Shown here one piece after another: positions 1 through 8,306 of a stretch of DNA of 64,000 nucleotides. The notes below the pieces were generated by a model. That model searched no databases. It worked only from the letters and a program-made list of their open reading frames with translations, and was not told the origin of the DNA. Made by a program: the position numbers and the translations under genes. Origin of the DNA: Thermotoga sp. SG1. GTDB taxonomy: Bacteria; Thermotogota; Thermotogae; Thermotogales; Thermotogaceae. Each line of letters starts with the position of its first letter. Within the stretch, counting starts at the first letter, position 1. The stretch covers positions 124,001 to 188,000 of the forward strand of contig NZ_LNDD01000004.1 of NCBI RefSeq assembly GCF_002865985.1, read 5' to 3'.

Positions 1-782
1 GGATACATCCCATAAAACCTGTACATGTCTATCGCAGCAGGTGAAAAGTCCACGTCCCATGGACTCTTCGGCTCCCAACTCGATGCGTTCTTCTCTATCC
101 ACTCCTCAAGCCTGGGATAGAGGTCTTCTCCTTTCCACCTGAACCTGTTCAGCCATATTGCATGGTTTACCCCTGCTACCTGCCAGTCAAGTTCTTCTGG
201 TTCTACCCCAACTACCTTTGCAAGGTGGAACACGTGTGCATATCCATGACAGAATCCTACTATCTTCGCCTTCGTCAGCCTCTTTACAAGCTGGGTGATC
301 TCAAAAACGGGATTTGCCGTCTGCAGTATCCACGCATCCGGTGAGATCTTCTCCACAGCTTTTGCTATATCAAGGCTCATCTTCAGATGGTTGTAGTTGC
401 TCAGGGTGTAGTAGTCAGATACCATGTTCAGCTCTTGGCTGTCTATCCCCCTGTAGTAGCCGTGCCTTTCTCCTACCTCCCTCATGATCTCGTAGTGCAC
501 GTATCCGTCTTCATGCCCAGGTGCCCTGTAGAGTGCTGTGTTGATCACAAAGTCTGCTCCTTCAAGTGCCTTCTCAAGGCTCGTCGTCTGTTCCACTTCG
601 TACTCTGCCTTCAACTCCTTCAGGTACTTCGTGACGAGAATGTGCGTTGCCTTCAGCCTCTCTTCGTCGATGTCCATCAAAACCAGTCTTGACCCATAAA
701 GCTCCTTCGTCTTTGCCAGGTCCCCTACCAACTTTATCGTGTACCTCACACTCCCTGCACCTACAAATACAATGTTGGACAT
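1..782 (-). CDS. Family 4 glycosidase, probable alpha-glucuronidase (C-terminus beyond window)
   Basis: About 260 N-terminal residues are present; the gene runs off the left edge. The protein starts MSNIVFVGAGSVR, a Rossmann NAD-binding motif, and has the GH4 metal-site blocks GFCHGY (near bases 240-255) and GVNHAIW. GH4 enzymes use NAD+ and a divalent metal in a redox-assisted hydrolysis. In this family CHSV is linked to alpha-glucosidases and CHG-x to alpha-glucuronidases, so CHGY argues for glucuronides although such genes are often labelled alpha-glucosidase. The ATG at 782 follows an AGGAGGT site that begins in the stop codon of the DeoR-type gene upstream, so the two are co-transcribed. 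No signal peptide, so it acts in the cytoplasm on imported oligosaccharides. Family is certain, specificity inferred. Confidence 0.9.
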   Translation of the reverse strand, partial: MSNIVFVGAGSVRYTIKLVGDLAKTKELYGSRLVLMDIDEERLKATHILVTKYLKELKAEYEVEQTTSLEKALEGADFVINTALYRAPGHEDGYVHYEIMREVGERHGYYRGIDSQELNMVSDYYTLSNYNHLKMSLDIAKAVEKISPDAWILQTANPVFEITQLVKRLTKAKIVGFCHGYAHVFHLAKVVGVEPEELDWQVAGVNHAIWLNRFRWKGEDLYPRLEEWIEKNASSWEPKSPWDVDFSPAAIDMYRFYGMY

Positions 783-786
783 GTTA

Positions 787-1557
787 CTACCTCCTTTCAG
801 TGAATATAATTTCCACACCTTTTTCCCTGAATATTTCGTATTGATTTTCAGGGGGTTTTCTCTCCGTGATCAGATAGTCAATCCTCTCTGTGGGTATCAG
901 ATGTGCCAGCGATCTTTTTCCTATCTTGCTGAAGTCGGCAAGAACGAAGATCTCTTCTGCTTTCTCAACGAAGATCCCCTTTATCCCCATCTCCATCGTG
1001 TTTATTTCGTAGGTTCCCTCTTCTGCGGTCACGCCTCTACATGAGACAAACGCTTTTTTCACAGAGAACTTCTTTCCACACTCTATCGTCAAAGAGCCTT
1101 CCACCGCTAAGTTCTCCGGATTCACCTTTCCTGTAAGCAGAACGACGCTTATACCGGGGTTTTTCGAGAGTTCCATGGCGGTGAGAAGGTTGTTCGTGAT
1201 GACGTGAACTGACTTTTGAGATGAAGCCAGGTGTTTTGCGAAGATATGAGCGGTGGTGCTTGCGTCTAGGAAGATGATGTCGTTGTCCTCTACAAAGTCC
1301 AGAGCAAGCTGGGCGATCTTTTCTTTTGCCTCCCTGTTTATCGAGAGCCTTCTCATGAAATCTGTTTCCTTCTCGAAGTAGTTCACTTTTCTGATGCCAC
1401 CGTGGACTTTTCTCACCAAATTTCTTTTCACCAGTTCTGCTACATCTCTTCTCACGGTGATCATCGAAACACCGAGTTTCTCCTGAAGATCTTTCATGCT
1501 GACAAAGCCGTTTTTGTCAACTATATCGAGGATTTCCTTCAATCTTTCCTCTTTCAT
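787..1557 (-). CDS. DeoR-family transcriptional repressor of the rhamnose locus
   Basis: 256 residues. Residues 1-57 are the DeoR winged helix-turn-helix (KEILDIVDKNGFVSMKDLQ, then VSMITVRRDVAEL and the wing KVHGGI). The rest is the phosphosugar-sensing DeoRC domain (FLDASTTAHIFAKHL, VHVITNN, VVLLTGK, GYxxS-like FVSCRGVTAEEGTYE). The ATG at 1557 has a GGAAAGGAGGGTGAT site. It is transcribed away from the rhamnose genes and upstream of the GH4 gene, so it probably represses both sides from the inverted repeat in the shared intergenic region. The effector is likely a rhamnose-derived phosphate or rhamnulose; this is inference from context. Confidence 0.92.
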   Translation of the reverse strand: MKEERLKEILDIVDKNGFVSMKDLQEKLGVSMITVRRDVAELVKRNLVRKVHGGIRKVNYFEKETDFMRRLSINREAKEKIAQLALDFVEDNDIIFLDASTTAHIFAKHLASSQKSVHVITNNLLTAMELSKNPGISVVLLTGKVNPENLAVEGSLTIECGKKFSVKKAFVSCRGVTAEEGTYEINTMEMGIKGIFVEKAEEIFVLADFSKIGKRSLAHLIPTERIDYLITERKPPENQYEIFREKGVEIIFTERR

Positions 1558-1589
1558 ATCATCACCCTCCTTTCCTTTCGAGAGATTTT

Positions 1590-1616
1590 ATCACAAACAT
1601 CGTTGACTTTTGTGAT
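1590..1616. promoter_or_regulatory. Inverted repeat, candidate operator of the DeoR-type repressor
   Basis: ATCACAAA at 1590-1597 and TTTGTGAT at 1609-1616 are a perfect 8-bp inverted repeat with an 11-bp spacer, lying between the divergent regulator and rhamnose genes. The right arm starts directly after a TTGACT -35 hexamer, so a bound repressor would cover the promoter. Assignment to this regulator is by position only. Confidence 0.6.
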
Positions 1617-1630
1617 TAATTTATGATAAA
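1603..1630 (+). promoter_or_regulatory. Predicted promoter of the rhamnose operon
   Basis: TTGACT (1603-1608) is followed after 16 bp by GATAAA (1625-1630), a reasonable sigma-70 type pair 36 bp upstream of the first ATG. The spacer contains one arm of the inverted repeat. Confidence 0.5.
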
Positions 1631-1666
1631 TTTATGTTTGAATTCATATCCACGAGGTGATGAAGA

Positions 1667-2011
1667 ATGAACGGTGCAAGAAAGTGGTTCTTCCCCGATG
1701 GTTACATTCCACGTGGTAAGAGGGGCTATCTTGTCTCCCACGAGTCGCTGTGTATCATGAACGCGGGTGAGGAAGCAGCAAGGATAAAGATTTGGTTCTT
1801 CTTTGAAGATAGAGATCCCATTGTTCATGAGGTGGAAGTACCAGCGAGAAGAAGCCTTCATCTCAGGCTGGACAAACTCGGTATCCCACGATGCAAACCC
1901 TACAGTATCATGGCAGAGAGCACCACACCTGTTGTTATGCAACTTTCACGACTTGATGTCGGAAAGAATCATCATACCCTCATGACAACCATCGGTTATT
2001 GGGAGGAGTGA
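1667..2011 (+). CDS. ASRT-family small protein (sensory rhodopsin transducer-like)
   Basis: 114 residues, beta-rich, beginning MNGARKWFFPDGYIP with the motifs ESLCIMNAGEEAA, VPARRSLHLRLD and TTPVVMQLSRLD. This matches the small beta-sandwich family named after the Anabaena sensory rhodopsin transducer. No rhodopsin gene is nearby; here it is the first gene of a rhamnose operon, suggesting a sugar- or ligand-binding role. ATG at 1667 follows GAGGTGA. The stop codon lies 5 bp before the isomerase start, so the two are translationally close. Function in this setting is unknown. Confidence 0.8.
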   Translation: MNGARKWFFPDGYIPRGKRGYLVSHESLCIMNAGEEAARIKIWFFFEDRDPIVHEVEVPARRSLHLRLDKLGIPRCKPYSIMAESTTPVVMQLSRLDVGKNHHTLMTTIGYWEE

Positions 2012-2016
2012 TACAT

Positions 2017-3159
2017 ATGGAAAAGATCTTCAAAGAACTGGATGAATTGGAATTCGAACTTCCCTCCTGGGCGTTCAGCGATGCAGGAACGAGGTTTGCC
2101 GTCTTCCACGAAGAAGGAGCAGCCCGAAACGTTTTTGAAAGAATAGAAGATGCTGCGCTCGTTCATGAACTGACAGGTTGCTGTCCTTCCGTTGCCCTTC
2201 ACATCCCGTGGGACAGAGTGGAAAACTGGGAAGAACTGAAGGAGTTTGTTGAAGAGAAAGGCTTGAGAATAGGTGCCATCAATCCGAATCTTTTCCAGGA
2301 TCCAGATTACAAGTATGGAAGTCTCACCAATCCCAGCGAGAAGATCAGAAAAAAAGCGATCGCACACGTGATGGAATGTGTGGACATAGCGGTGAAAACG
2401 GGTTCGAAGATAATCAGTCTGTGGCTTGCAGACGGAACGGATTATCCGGGTCAGGACGATTTCCGTTCCAGAAAGAAAAGGCTCGAAGAGTCACTGAAGT
2501 ACATTTACGAAAACATGCCAGAGGATATGTACCTTTTCATAGAGTACAAGTTCTTCGAGCCTACTTTCTACCACACGGACATACCGGACTGGGGGACGAG
2601 TTATCTTCTCTCAGAAAAGCTGGGAGAACGAGCCCTTGTACTTGTTGATCTTGGACATCACGCTCAGGGAGCAAACATAGAATACATCGTTGCGACACTG
2701 CTCTCTGAGAGGAAACTCGGAGGATTTCATCTGAACAACAGAAAGTACGCGGACGACGACCTCACGATCGCTTCCATAAACCCGTATGAGGTGTTTTTGA
2801 TCTTCAAGGAGATCGCCTTTGCCTGGAAAGATCCTGAGCTTTCCGACTTTGCAAAGAAAGTGGTTCTCATGTTCGATCAAGCACATATCACAAAGCCGAA
2901 GATCCTTGCGATGATACAATCTGTTGTGATGGCTCAGGAGCTCTTTGTGAAGGCACTTCTCATAGACAGAAGGCGTCTGAGAGAAGCTCAAGAAAAGTGC
3001 GATGTGGTGGAGGCAGAAGAAATTCTGATGGATGCCTTCCGAACGGACGTGAGGCCTCTTCTGAGAGAGAACAGAAAACGAAAGAACCTTCCAGAAGATC
3101 CGATAAAGGTGTTCAGGGAAGGACACTACATGGAGAAAAGAAGGAGAGAGAGAAGATGA
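2017..3159 (+). CDS. rhaI: L-rhamnose isomerase (TIM barrel, xylose-isomerase-like type)
   Basis: 380 residues from ATG 2017, which has GGGAGGAGTGAT just upstream; an in-frame TTG at 1999 is less likely. It converts L-rhamnose to L-rhamnulose, the first catabolic step. It belongs to the Pseudomonas stutzeri-type isomerases rather than E. coli RhaA. Likely metal ligands are E176 (FIEYKFFEP), D211 (LVDLGHHAQG), H238 (GGFHLNNRKY) and an Asp in the ADDDL block at 245-249. The next two genes are the aldolase and kinase of the same pathway, and the junction to the aldolase is ATGA. Confidence 0.92.
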   Translation: MEKIFKELDELEFELPSWAFSDAGTRFAVFHEEGAARNVFERIEDAALVHELTGCCPSVALHIPWDRVENWEELKEFVEEKGLRIGAINPNLFQDPDYKYGSLTNPSEKIRKKAIAHVMECVDIAVKTGSKIISLWLADGTDYPGQDDFRSRKKRLEESLKYIYENMPEDMYLFIEYKFFEPTFYHTDIPDWGTSYLLSEKLGERALVLVDLGHHAQGANIEYIVATLLSERKLGGFHLNNRKYADDDLTIASINPYEVFLIFKEIAFAWKDPELSDFAKKVVLMFDQAHITKPKILAMIQSVVMAQELFVKALLIDRRRLREAQEKCDVVEAEEILMDAFRTDVRPLLRENRKRKNLPEDPIKVFREGHYMEKRRRERR

Positions 3160-3866
3160 AGGAGATCGTGAAAGAAATCCAAAGAGTTGCTTACTGGCTC
3201 GCTGTAAAGGGCCTTTCTGAAGCAAATGCAGGAAACATCTCTGTTAGAATCGATGAGGTGCCATCCAGTTACGAAGTGAAAACCGTGGAAGCGTACGGCT
3301 TCGAGTACAATGGCCCCGAGATGTATCTTCTGATCACAACGACTGGGTCGAGAATGAGGGAGATCTTCGAAGATGAAAGTAAGATCTGTCTTCTTCACAT
3401 CCTTCCTGGAAGGCACTATGAAATCCTGCACGGTGAAGGAAAACCCACCAGTGAGTTTCCAACACATCTTATGATCCATGCATGGTTCAAAGAGATGAAC
3501 TCAGAAAAAAGAGCGATCGTTCACACACATCCTCTGAACCTTCTCACACTGATGAACCTGGAGGACTTCCAGGGCCTTCTTCCGAAGATGATGAAGATTC
3601 ACCCTGAGGTTCTCATCTTCTTTCCCCAGGGAATTTCCGTCGTCGAGTTTGAAAAACCAGGGAGCGTGGAACTCGGTTTGAAGACCGTTGAAAAATCTCA
3701 GGGCAAAGATGCCGTCCTGTGGGACAAACATGGAGTCGTAGCGTTTGGAAAGGACGTCGCAGAAGCCTACGACAGGGTTGAGATTCTGGAGAAGGCAGCA
3801 GAGATCCTTTTGAGGGTGCTCAGCCTTGGAAGAGATCCAACGGGTGTTCCGGAGGGATGGTTGTGA
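3156..3866 (+). CDS. rhaD: Rhamnulose-1-phosphate aldolase (class II, zinc)
   Basis: 236 residues starting at ATG 3156, inside an ATGA overlap with the isomerase stop and preceded by AAGGAGAGAG. It cleaves L-rhamnulose 1-phosphate to dihydroxyacetone phosphate and L-lactaldehyde. Class II aldolase/adducin fold: phosphate-binding NAGNIS (24-29) and TTTGSR (61-66), catalytic E100 (PTSEF), zinc ligands H123 and H125 (IVHTHP) and H192 (WDKHGVVAFG). Open reading upstream of 3156 is just the isomerase gene read in another frame. Confidence 0.93.
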   Translation: MKEIVKEIQRVAYWLAVKGLSEANAGNISVRIDEVPSSYEVKTVEAYGFEYNGPEMYLLITTTGSRMREIFEDESKICLLHILPGRHYEILHGEGKPTSEFPTHLMIHAWFKEMNSEKRAIVHTHPLNLLTLMNLEDFQGLLPKMMKIHPEVLIFFPQGISVVEFEKPGSVELGLKTVEKSQGKDAVLWDKHGVVAFGKDVAEAYDRVEILEKAAEILLRVLSLGRDPTGVPEGWL

Positions 3867-5287
3867 ACGTACTCGCTGTAGATCTTGGAGCAACGAACGG
3901 AAAGGTTTACGAGGTTGAACTGGAAGAAAAGTTGGCTGTGAGGGAAATCAAAAGATTCAGAACAGGTGGTATTTTCCTTCCAGGAAAAGATAGGGATCAC
4001 TTCTTGTGGAACCTTCCCAAGTTTTACGAAGAGATACGTGATATCCTGGAGAACTCAGACGCACAGGCTGTTGGGGTCGATACCTGGGGTGTGGACTTTG
4101 CGCTGCTTGACAAGAGGGGAAGGCTCATCTCCCTTCCGTACCATTACAGAGACATAAGAACAGAGGGAGTTATGGAGAAAGTCTTCGATATCGTCTCGAA
4201 AAAGTACATATTCAAGCGAACGGGGATACAGTTCATGGAGATAAACACTCTCTATCAGCTCTACTCGATGGTTCTTTCAAAAGATCCTTTCCTGAAAGTG
4301 GCAAGGAAAATCCTGATGATACCAGACATGTTCAACTTCTGGTTCTCCGGGGAAATGGTGAGTGAGTACACGATCGCAAGCACTTCCCAGTGCTACAGCG
4401 TGCCAGAGAAGAGATGGGCGTTCGACCTTCTCGAAAAGCTCTCCATTCCTGCTGAGATCTTTCCGGAGGTGGTTCCGCCGGGTACCATCCTGGGAAAATG
4501 TAAGGTAAAAAGGGAAATGAACGTGATCGCCACCACCTGCCACGACACCGCCTCCGCCGTTGTGGCTGTTCCGTTCGAAGAGGAAGAGATCTACATCAGT
4601 TCTGGAACTTGGTTTCTTGTGGGAACGGAACTGGAGGAACCACTTCTGACGGAAGAGGTGATGGAAAGAAACTTCACAAACGAAGGTGGATACGGAAAGA
4701 TCAGGTTTCTCAAGAACGCGACCGGTATGTGGCTCCTTGAAGAGTGCAACAGAGTGTGGAAAAAGAACTATTCGGAGATCGTGAAGATGGCAGAGAACGC
4801 ACCTTCTTTCCAGGCGTTTCTTGACCCGGACAGGGAGGAGTTTCTTCACCCTGGAAACATGCTGGAGAGGATCAGATCTTATCTTGAAAAGACAGGCCAG
4901 AGAGTACTTGAGGAAATCGGCGAAGTTTCTCGTCTCATCTTCGAGTCCCTTGCGTTCAACAGCAGGTGGATTGTGGATCAGATCGAAGAACTCACCGGCA
5001 GAAGGTACGAGAAGATCCACATAGTGGGTGGAGCCGTGAAGAACGGTCTTTTGATGAGTTTCATTGCCGATGCAACGGGAAAGATCGTGGTGGCAGGTCC
5101 TGTGGATGCAACGCCCATCGGAAACGCTCTCGTTCAGTTCATCGCCATGGGCGAGATAAAAGATCTCGACGAGGCAAGAGAGGTTGTGAGAAAGTCCTTT
5201 GAGTTGAAGGTGTTCGAGCCGAAAAATCCGGAGTTGTGGAGCGAAAAATACGAAGAATGGAGAAGGTACAAGGAGATGGAAGTGTGA
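3863..5287 (+). CDS. rhaB: Rhamnulokinase (FGGY carbohydrate kinase)
   Basis: 474 residues. It phosphorylates L-rhamnulose at C1. N-terminal VLAVDLGATNGKVYEV is the first ATPase motif of the FGGY fold; GVDTWGVDFALLD, YISSGTWFLVG and HIVGGAVKNGLLMSFIADATGK are the remaining kinase blocks. I chose GTG 3863, which makes a GTGA overlap with the aldolase stop and sits 6 nt after GGAGGG; an ATG at 3857 directly abuts the GGAGGG site and is less suitable. The end overlaps the rhamnosidase start by GTGA. Third step of the rhamnose pathway encoded here. Confidence 0.93.
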   Translation: MNVLAVDLGATNGKVYEVELEEKLAVREIKRFRTGGIFLPGKDRDHFLWNLPKFYEEIRDILENSDAQAVGVDTWGVDFALLDKRGRLISLPYHYRDIRTEGVMEKVFDIVSKKYIFKRTGIQFMEINTLYQLYSMVLSKDPFLKVARKILMIPDMFNFWFSGEMVSEYTIASTSQCYSVPEKRWAFDLLEKLSIPAEIFPEVVPPGTILGKCKVKREMNVIATTCHDTASAVVAVPFEEEEIYISSGTWFLVGTELEEPLLTEEVMERNFTNEGGYGKIRFLKNATGMWLLEECNRVWKKNYSEIVKMAENAPSFQAFLDPDREEFLHPGNMLERIRSYLEKTGQRVLEEIGEVSRLIFESLAFNSRWIVDQIEELTGRRYEKIHIVGGAVKNGLLMSFIADATGKIVVAGPVDATPIGNALVQFIAMGEIKDLDEAREVVRKSFELKVFEPKNPELWSEKYEEWRRYKEMEV

Positions 5288-8235
5288 ACCTGAAGGATCT
5301 GGAAAACCCCGGTGTGTGGTACAGGCCCGCACCTTTTTGGAGCTGGAACGACAAACTGTGTGAAGAAGAACTTTTGAGACAGATAGACGAGATGTACGAA
5401 AAAGGATACGGTGGCTTTTTCATACACTCAAGGGTAGGACTTGTTACAGAGTATCTCTCTGATGAGTGGATGGCACTCGTGAAAAGATGTGCTGAACACG
5501 CCAAAGAACTTGGAATGCTTGCCTGGCTTTACGATGAGGACAAATGGCCTTCTGGATTTGCCGGTGGAATCGTTCCTCTCGAAAATGATGAATACCGCCA
5601 CAGGTTTCTTGTACTTTTGAAGAAAGAGCAGATCGAACCAGGCGACGAGATTTTGAAAAGGATAGAAAGAGGAAATGAAGAATTTTTCGTTGTGAAGCGC
5701 ACGATGAAACTGGGAGCTCCCTGGTTCAACGGAACCTGCTACGTGGATCTTCTCTCGAAGAAGGTCACAGAAGCCTTCATCAAATCAACTCACGAGAAGT
5801 ACAGAAAGGTGTGTGGTGAGTTCTTTGGCTCTTCGATCCCGGGGATCTTCACCGACGAGCCCACCTATCTGAGAGTACATTATCCGGAGAATCCCACACT
5901 CCCATGGACGGACCGCTTTCCAGAAGAGTTCCTAAAGAGAAAGGGATACGATATCAGAGAACACTTTGAAGAGCTCTTTTTTAATACGAAAGACTATATG
6001 AAAGTAAGATACGATTTCTTCGATGTTGCAACTGAACTCTTCATCGAAAACTTCACAATACCCTATGCAAAGTGGTGTGAAGAAAACGGTATCTTCATGA
6101 CGGGTCACTATATGGCTGAAGATACGCTCAGGGGACAGGTTGAATGGATAGGATCTGCTATGCCACACTACGAATACATGCAGATACCAGGGGTTGATAA
6201 ACTTGCACGTCATCTCGAACAGGTGATCACGATAAAGCAGGTGTCATCGGTGGCGGAACAGCTGGGAAAGAAATGGGTGCTCTGTGAAACGTTCGGGACC
6301 ACAGGCCAGCACGTGAGCTTTCTTCACAGAAAATGGATCGCAGACTGGCAGGCAGTTCTTGGAATCACCTACATAAATCCACACCTCAGTCTCTACTCGA
6401 TGAGAGGAGAAAGAAAAAGAGACTACCCACCGAACCTCTTCTATCAGCAGCCCTGGTGGAGGAACGAAAAACGCTTCTCCGATTATCTTGCCAGACTGAA
6501 CTATCTGATGACACAGGGGAAAAGAGAAGTGAAGGTGCTGGTGATCCATCCGATCACCTCTGCTTGGTGTGTGTACTCGAAGTTTGACGACGAGATCGAC
6601 AGACTCAACGAATCCTTCGACAGGACTGTGAAAGAACTCGTCTCAAGCAAAATAGATTTCCATTTCGGCGATGAGACGATCCTTTCAAAATACGGAAAGG
6701 TGAGCGGAGAAAAACTTGTGGTGGGAAACTGTGAGTACGATATCGTCCTGGTACCTCCTCTGCTGAACCTAAGACGCTCAACGGTGGATCTTTTGAACGA
6801 GTTTTCGAAAAACGGTGGAACGATCTTTGTCTTGAAAGATGGAAACTTCTTCCTGGAGAGGGTGGAGGGAAGAAAAGAAGAACCGGAGTTCCTCAAAAGA
6901 GCACGTGTTTTCGAAGACCTTCAGGATCTTATCGATTCACTCAGGGATGTGGCTGTCGTCGAGGTCATAGACAAAAAGACCGGAAGGAACGCAAAATCTG
7001 TGATTGCACAGAAGAGGTTGCTTGAGGACGGCTCGTACCTTATCTTTCTTGCAAACACGGACATCAACCGCGAAGTGCACTGTCATTTGAAGTTGAAAGA
7101 AGAAAAAGATCATGTGTACGTGATCGATATTCTTGACTTTGCTGCAGTGGAGCTGAACGAAAGGGAGTTCACCATGCATCCGGCATCGAGCCTTTTGATC
7201 TGGGTAACGGACGAGAAGATTCCATCTCAGAGAAAGAGTGTGATATCAACGGGGGTGGTTTTGAGAAGAAAATTCGAACTTGAAATGGCGTTTTCTGAGT
7301 TCGAAACGGAGATGAACGGTTTCAACGTACTGTCCGTGGACAGGGTAGATATGTTCGAAGCAGATGGGAAGACCTTCAGGGATGAGTACGTTTCGAAGAT
7401 CTGGTACGAGTTCTACAGACTACCAGAAGGTACTCCGTTCAAAGTGGTGTATTCGTTCGAGGTCAGTGTAAAACCAGAGAAACTTTTTCTTGCTGTTGAG
7501 TGTGCAGAAAACCTCAACAGAATCACGGTGAACGGCCATGAAGTGGTGTTCAAAAGAAAAGGCTGTACTTTCACCGAGGAAGAATGTTTCCTGGATGTGA
7601 ACTTCGGAAAGATGGATATCACAGAGCTTGTCCAGGTGGGAAAAAACATCGTCGTTTTGGAAGGAAGAAAGAGCAACAACATCACAGGACCAGGCTGTCA
7701 CGAGAGGGTGAAAGATCCCGAAAATCACAGACCCACGGAAGTGGAAACGATCTATCTTGTTGGGAAATTCTCCCTTGTGAACGTAGATGGAACAAGATAC
7801 GTGATCGACGAACCCAAAGTGCCAGATCACAGAGACATCACACAGAGTGGATACCCGTTTTATGTGGGTTCTTTCACCCTTAAGAAGACCTTCGAGATGA
7901 AAAAAGACCCGAAAAGAAAGTACTTTCTCAAACTGAACAACGTGAAGGCCGCATCCGTAGAGGTATTTTTGAACGGAAAGTTCATGGGAAGTCTCTTCTG
8001 GGAACCGTTCATGGTGGAGATCACAGACATTCTTCGCGACGGAAAGAACGAACTGAAACTTGTTCTCACCAACACACTTTTCAACCTGATAGAGGCGAAC
8101 CACAAGGCCGATGTGCTCGAAGAAACGTTCAGAAGACCGTGGAGTTTCATAGACTTTGAGCATCACACTGACAGATACGTTCTTTTACCTTTTGGGCTGG
8201 AAAACGCTGTTTTACTCAGCTCTTCTTCACTATGA
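5284..8235 (+). CDS. GH106-like alpha-L-rhamnosidase
   Basis: 983 residues from GTG 5284 (GTGA overlap with rhaB; AGGAG 9 nt upstream). The N-terminus has PAPFWSWNDKL, then GYGGFFIHSRVGL and WLYDEDKWPSGFAGG, typical of the large GH106 rhamnosidase family. FTDEPTYLR and LCETFGTTGQHVSF probably hold acidic active-site residues. The C-terminal third (about residues 650-980) is beta-rich with a jelly-roll signature (NNVKAASVEVFLNGKFMG). There is no signal peptide, so it should act in the cytoplasm on imported rhamnosides, releasing L-rhamnose for the upstream isomerase. The family is inferred from motifs; exact linkage is unknown. Confidence 0.8.
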   Translation: MNLKDLENPGVWYRPAPFWSWNDKLCEEELLRQIDEMYEKGYGGFFIHSRVGLVTEYLSDEWMALVKRCAEHAKELGMLAWLYDEDKWPSGFAGGIVPLENDEYRHRFLVLLKKEQIEPGDEILKRIERGNEEFFVVKRTMKLGAPWFNGTCYVDLLSKKVTEAFIKSTHEKYRKVCGEFFGSSIPGIFTDEPTYLRVHYPENPTLPWTDRFPEEFLKRKGYDIREHFEELFFNTKDYMKVRYDFFDVATELFIENFTIPYAKWCEENGIFMTGHYMAEDTLRGQVEWIGSAMPHYEYMQIPGVDKLARHLEQVITIKQVSSVAEQLGKKWVLCETFGTTGQHVSFLHRKWIADWQAVLGITYINPHLSLYSMRGERKRDYPPNLFYQQPWWRNEKRFSDYLARLNYLMTQGKREVKVLVIHPITSAWCVYSKFDDEIDRLNESFDRTVKELVSSKIDFHFGDETILSKYGKVSGEKLVVGNCEYDIVLVPPLLNLRRSTVDLLNEFSKNGGTIFVLKDGNFFLERVEGRKEEPEFLKRARVFEDLQDLIDSLRDVAVVEVIDKKTGRNAKSVIAQKRLLEDGSYLIFLANTDINREVHCHLKLKEEKDHVYVIDILDFAAVELNEREFTMHPASSLLIWVTDEKIPSQRKSVISTGVVLRRKFELEMAFSEFETEMNGFNVLSVDRVDMFEADGKTFRDEYVSKIWYEFYRLPEGTPFKVVYSFEVSVKPEKLFLAVECAENLNRITVNGHEVVFKRKGCTFTEEECFLDVNFGKMDITELVQVGKNIVVLEGRKSNNITGPGCHERVKDPENHRPTEVETIYLVGKFSLVNVDGTRYVIDEPKVPDHRDITQSGYPFYVGSFTLKKTFEMKKDPKRKYFLKLNNVKAASVEVFLNGKFMGSLFWEPFMVEITDILRDGKNELKLVLTNTLFNLIEANHKADVLEETFRRPWSFIDFEHHTDRYVLLPFGLENAVLLSSSSL

Positions 8236-8306
8236 ACTTCGGTTTTCTTCTGAGCCTGAAGATCTTTCTCAAAAAAAGAAGAAGGGGACACCTGAATGCC
8301 ACAGTC

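Noticed and set aside
2997-3155. N-terminal extension of rhaD
   Set aside because: It is the isomerase gene in another frame; ATG 3156 gives the family start and ATGA overlap.
4277-5332. 351-codon minus-strand frame opposite rhaB
   Set aside because: Antisense shadow; composition (His, Arg, Phe) typical of reversed GAA/AAG-rich coding.
8236-8306. Possible terminator between the rhamnosidase and PP-loop genes
   Set aside because: There is an A-run on the plus strand that gives T on the minus, but no convincing stem next to it.
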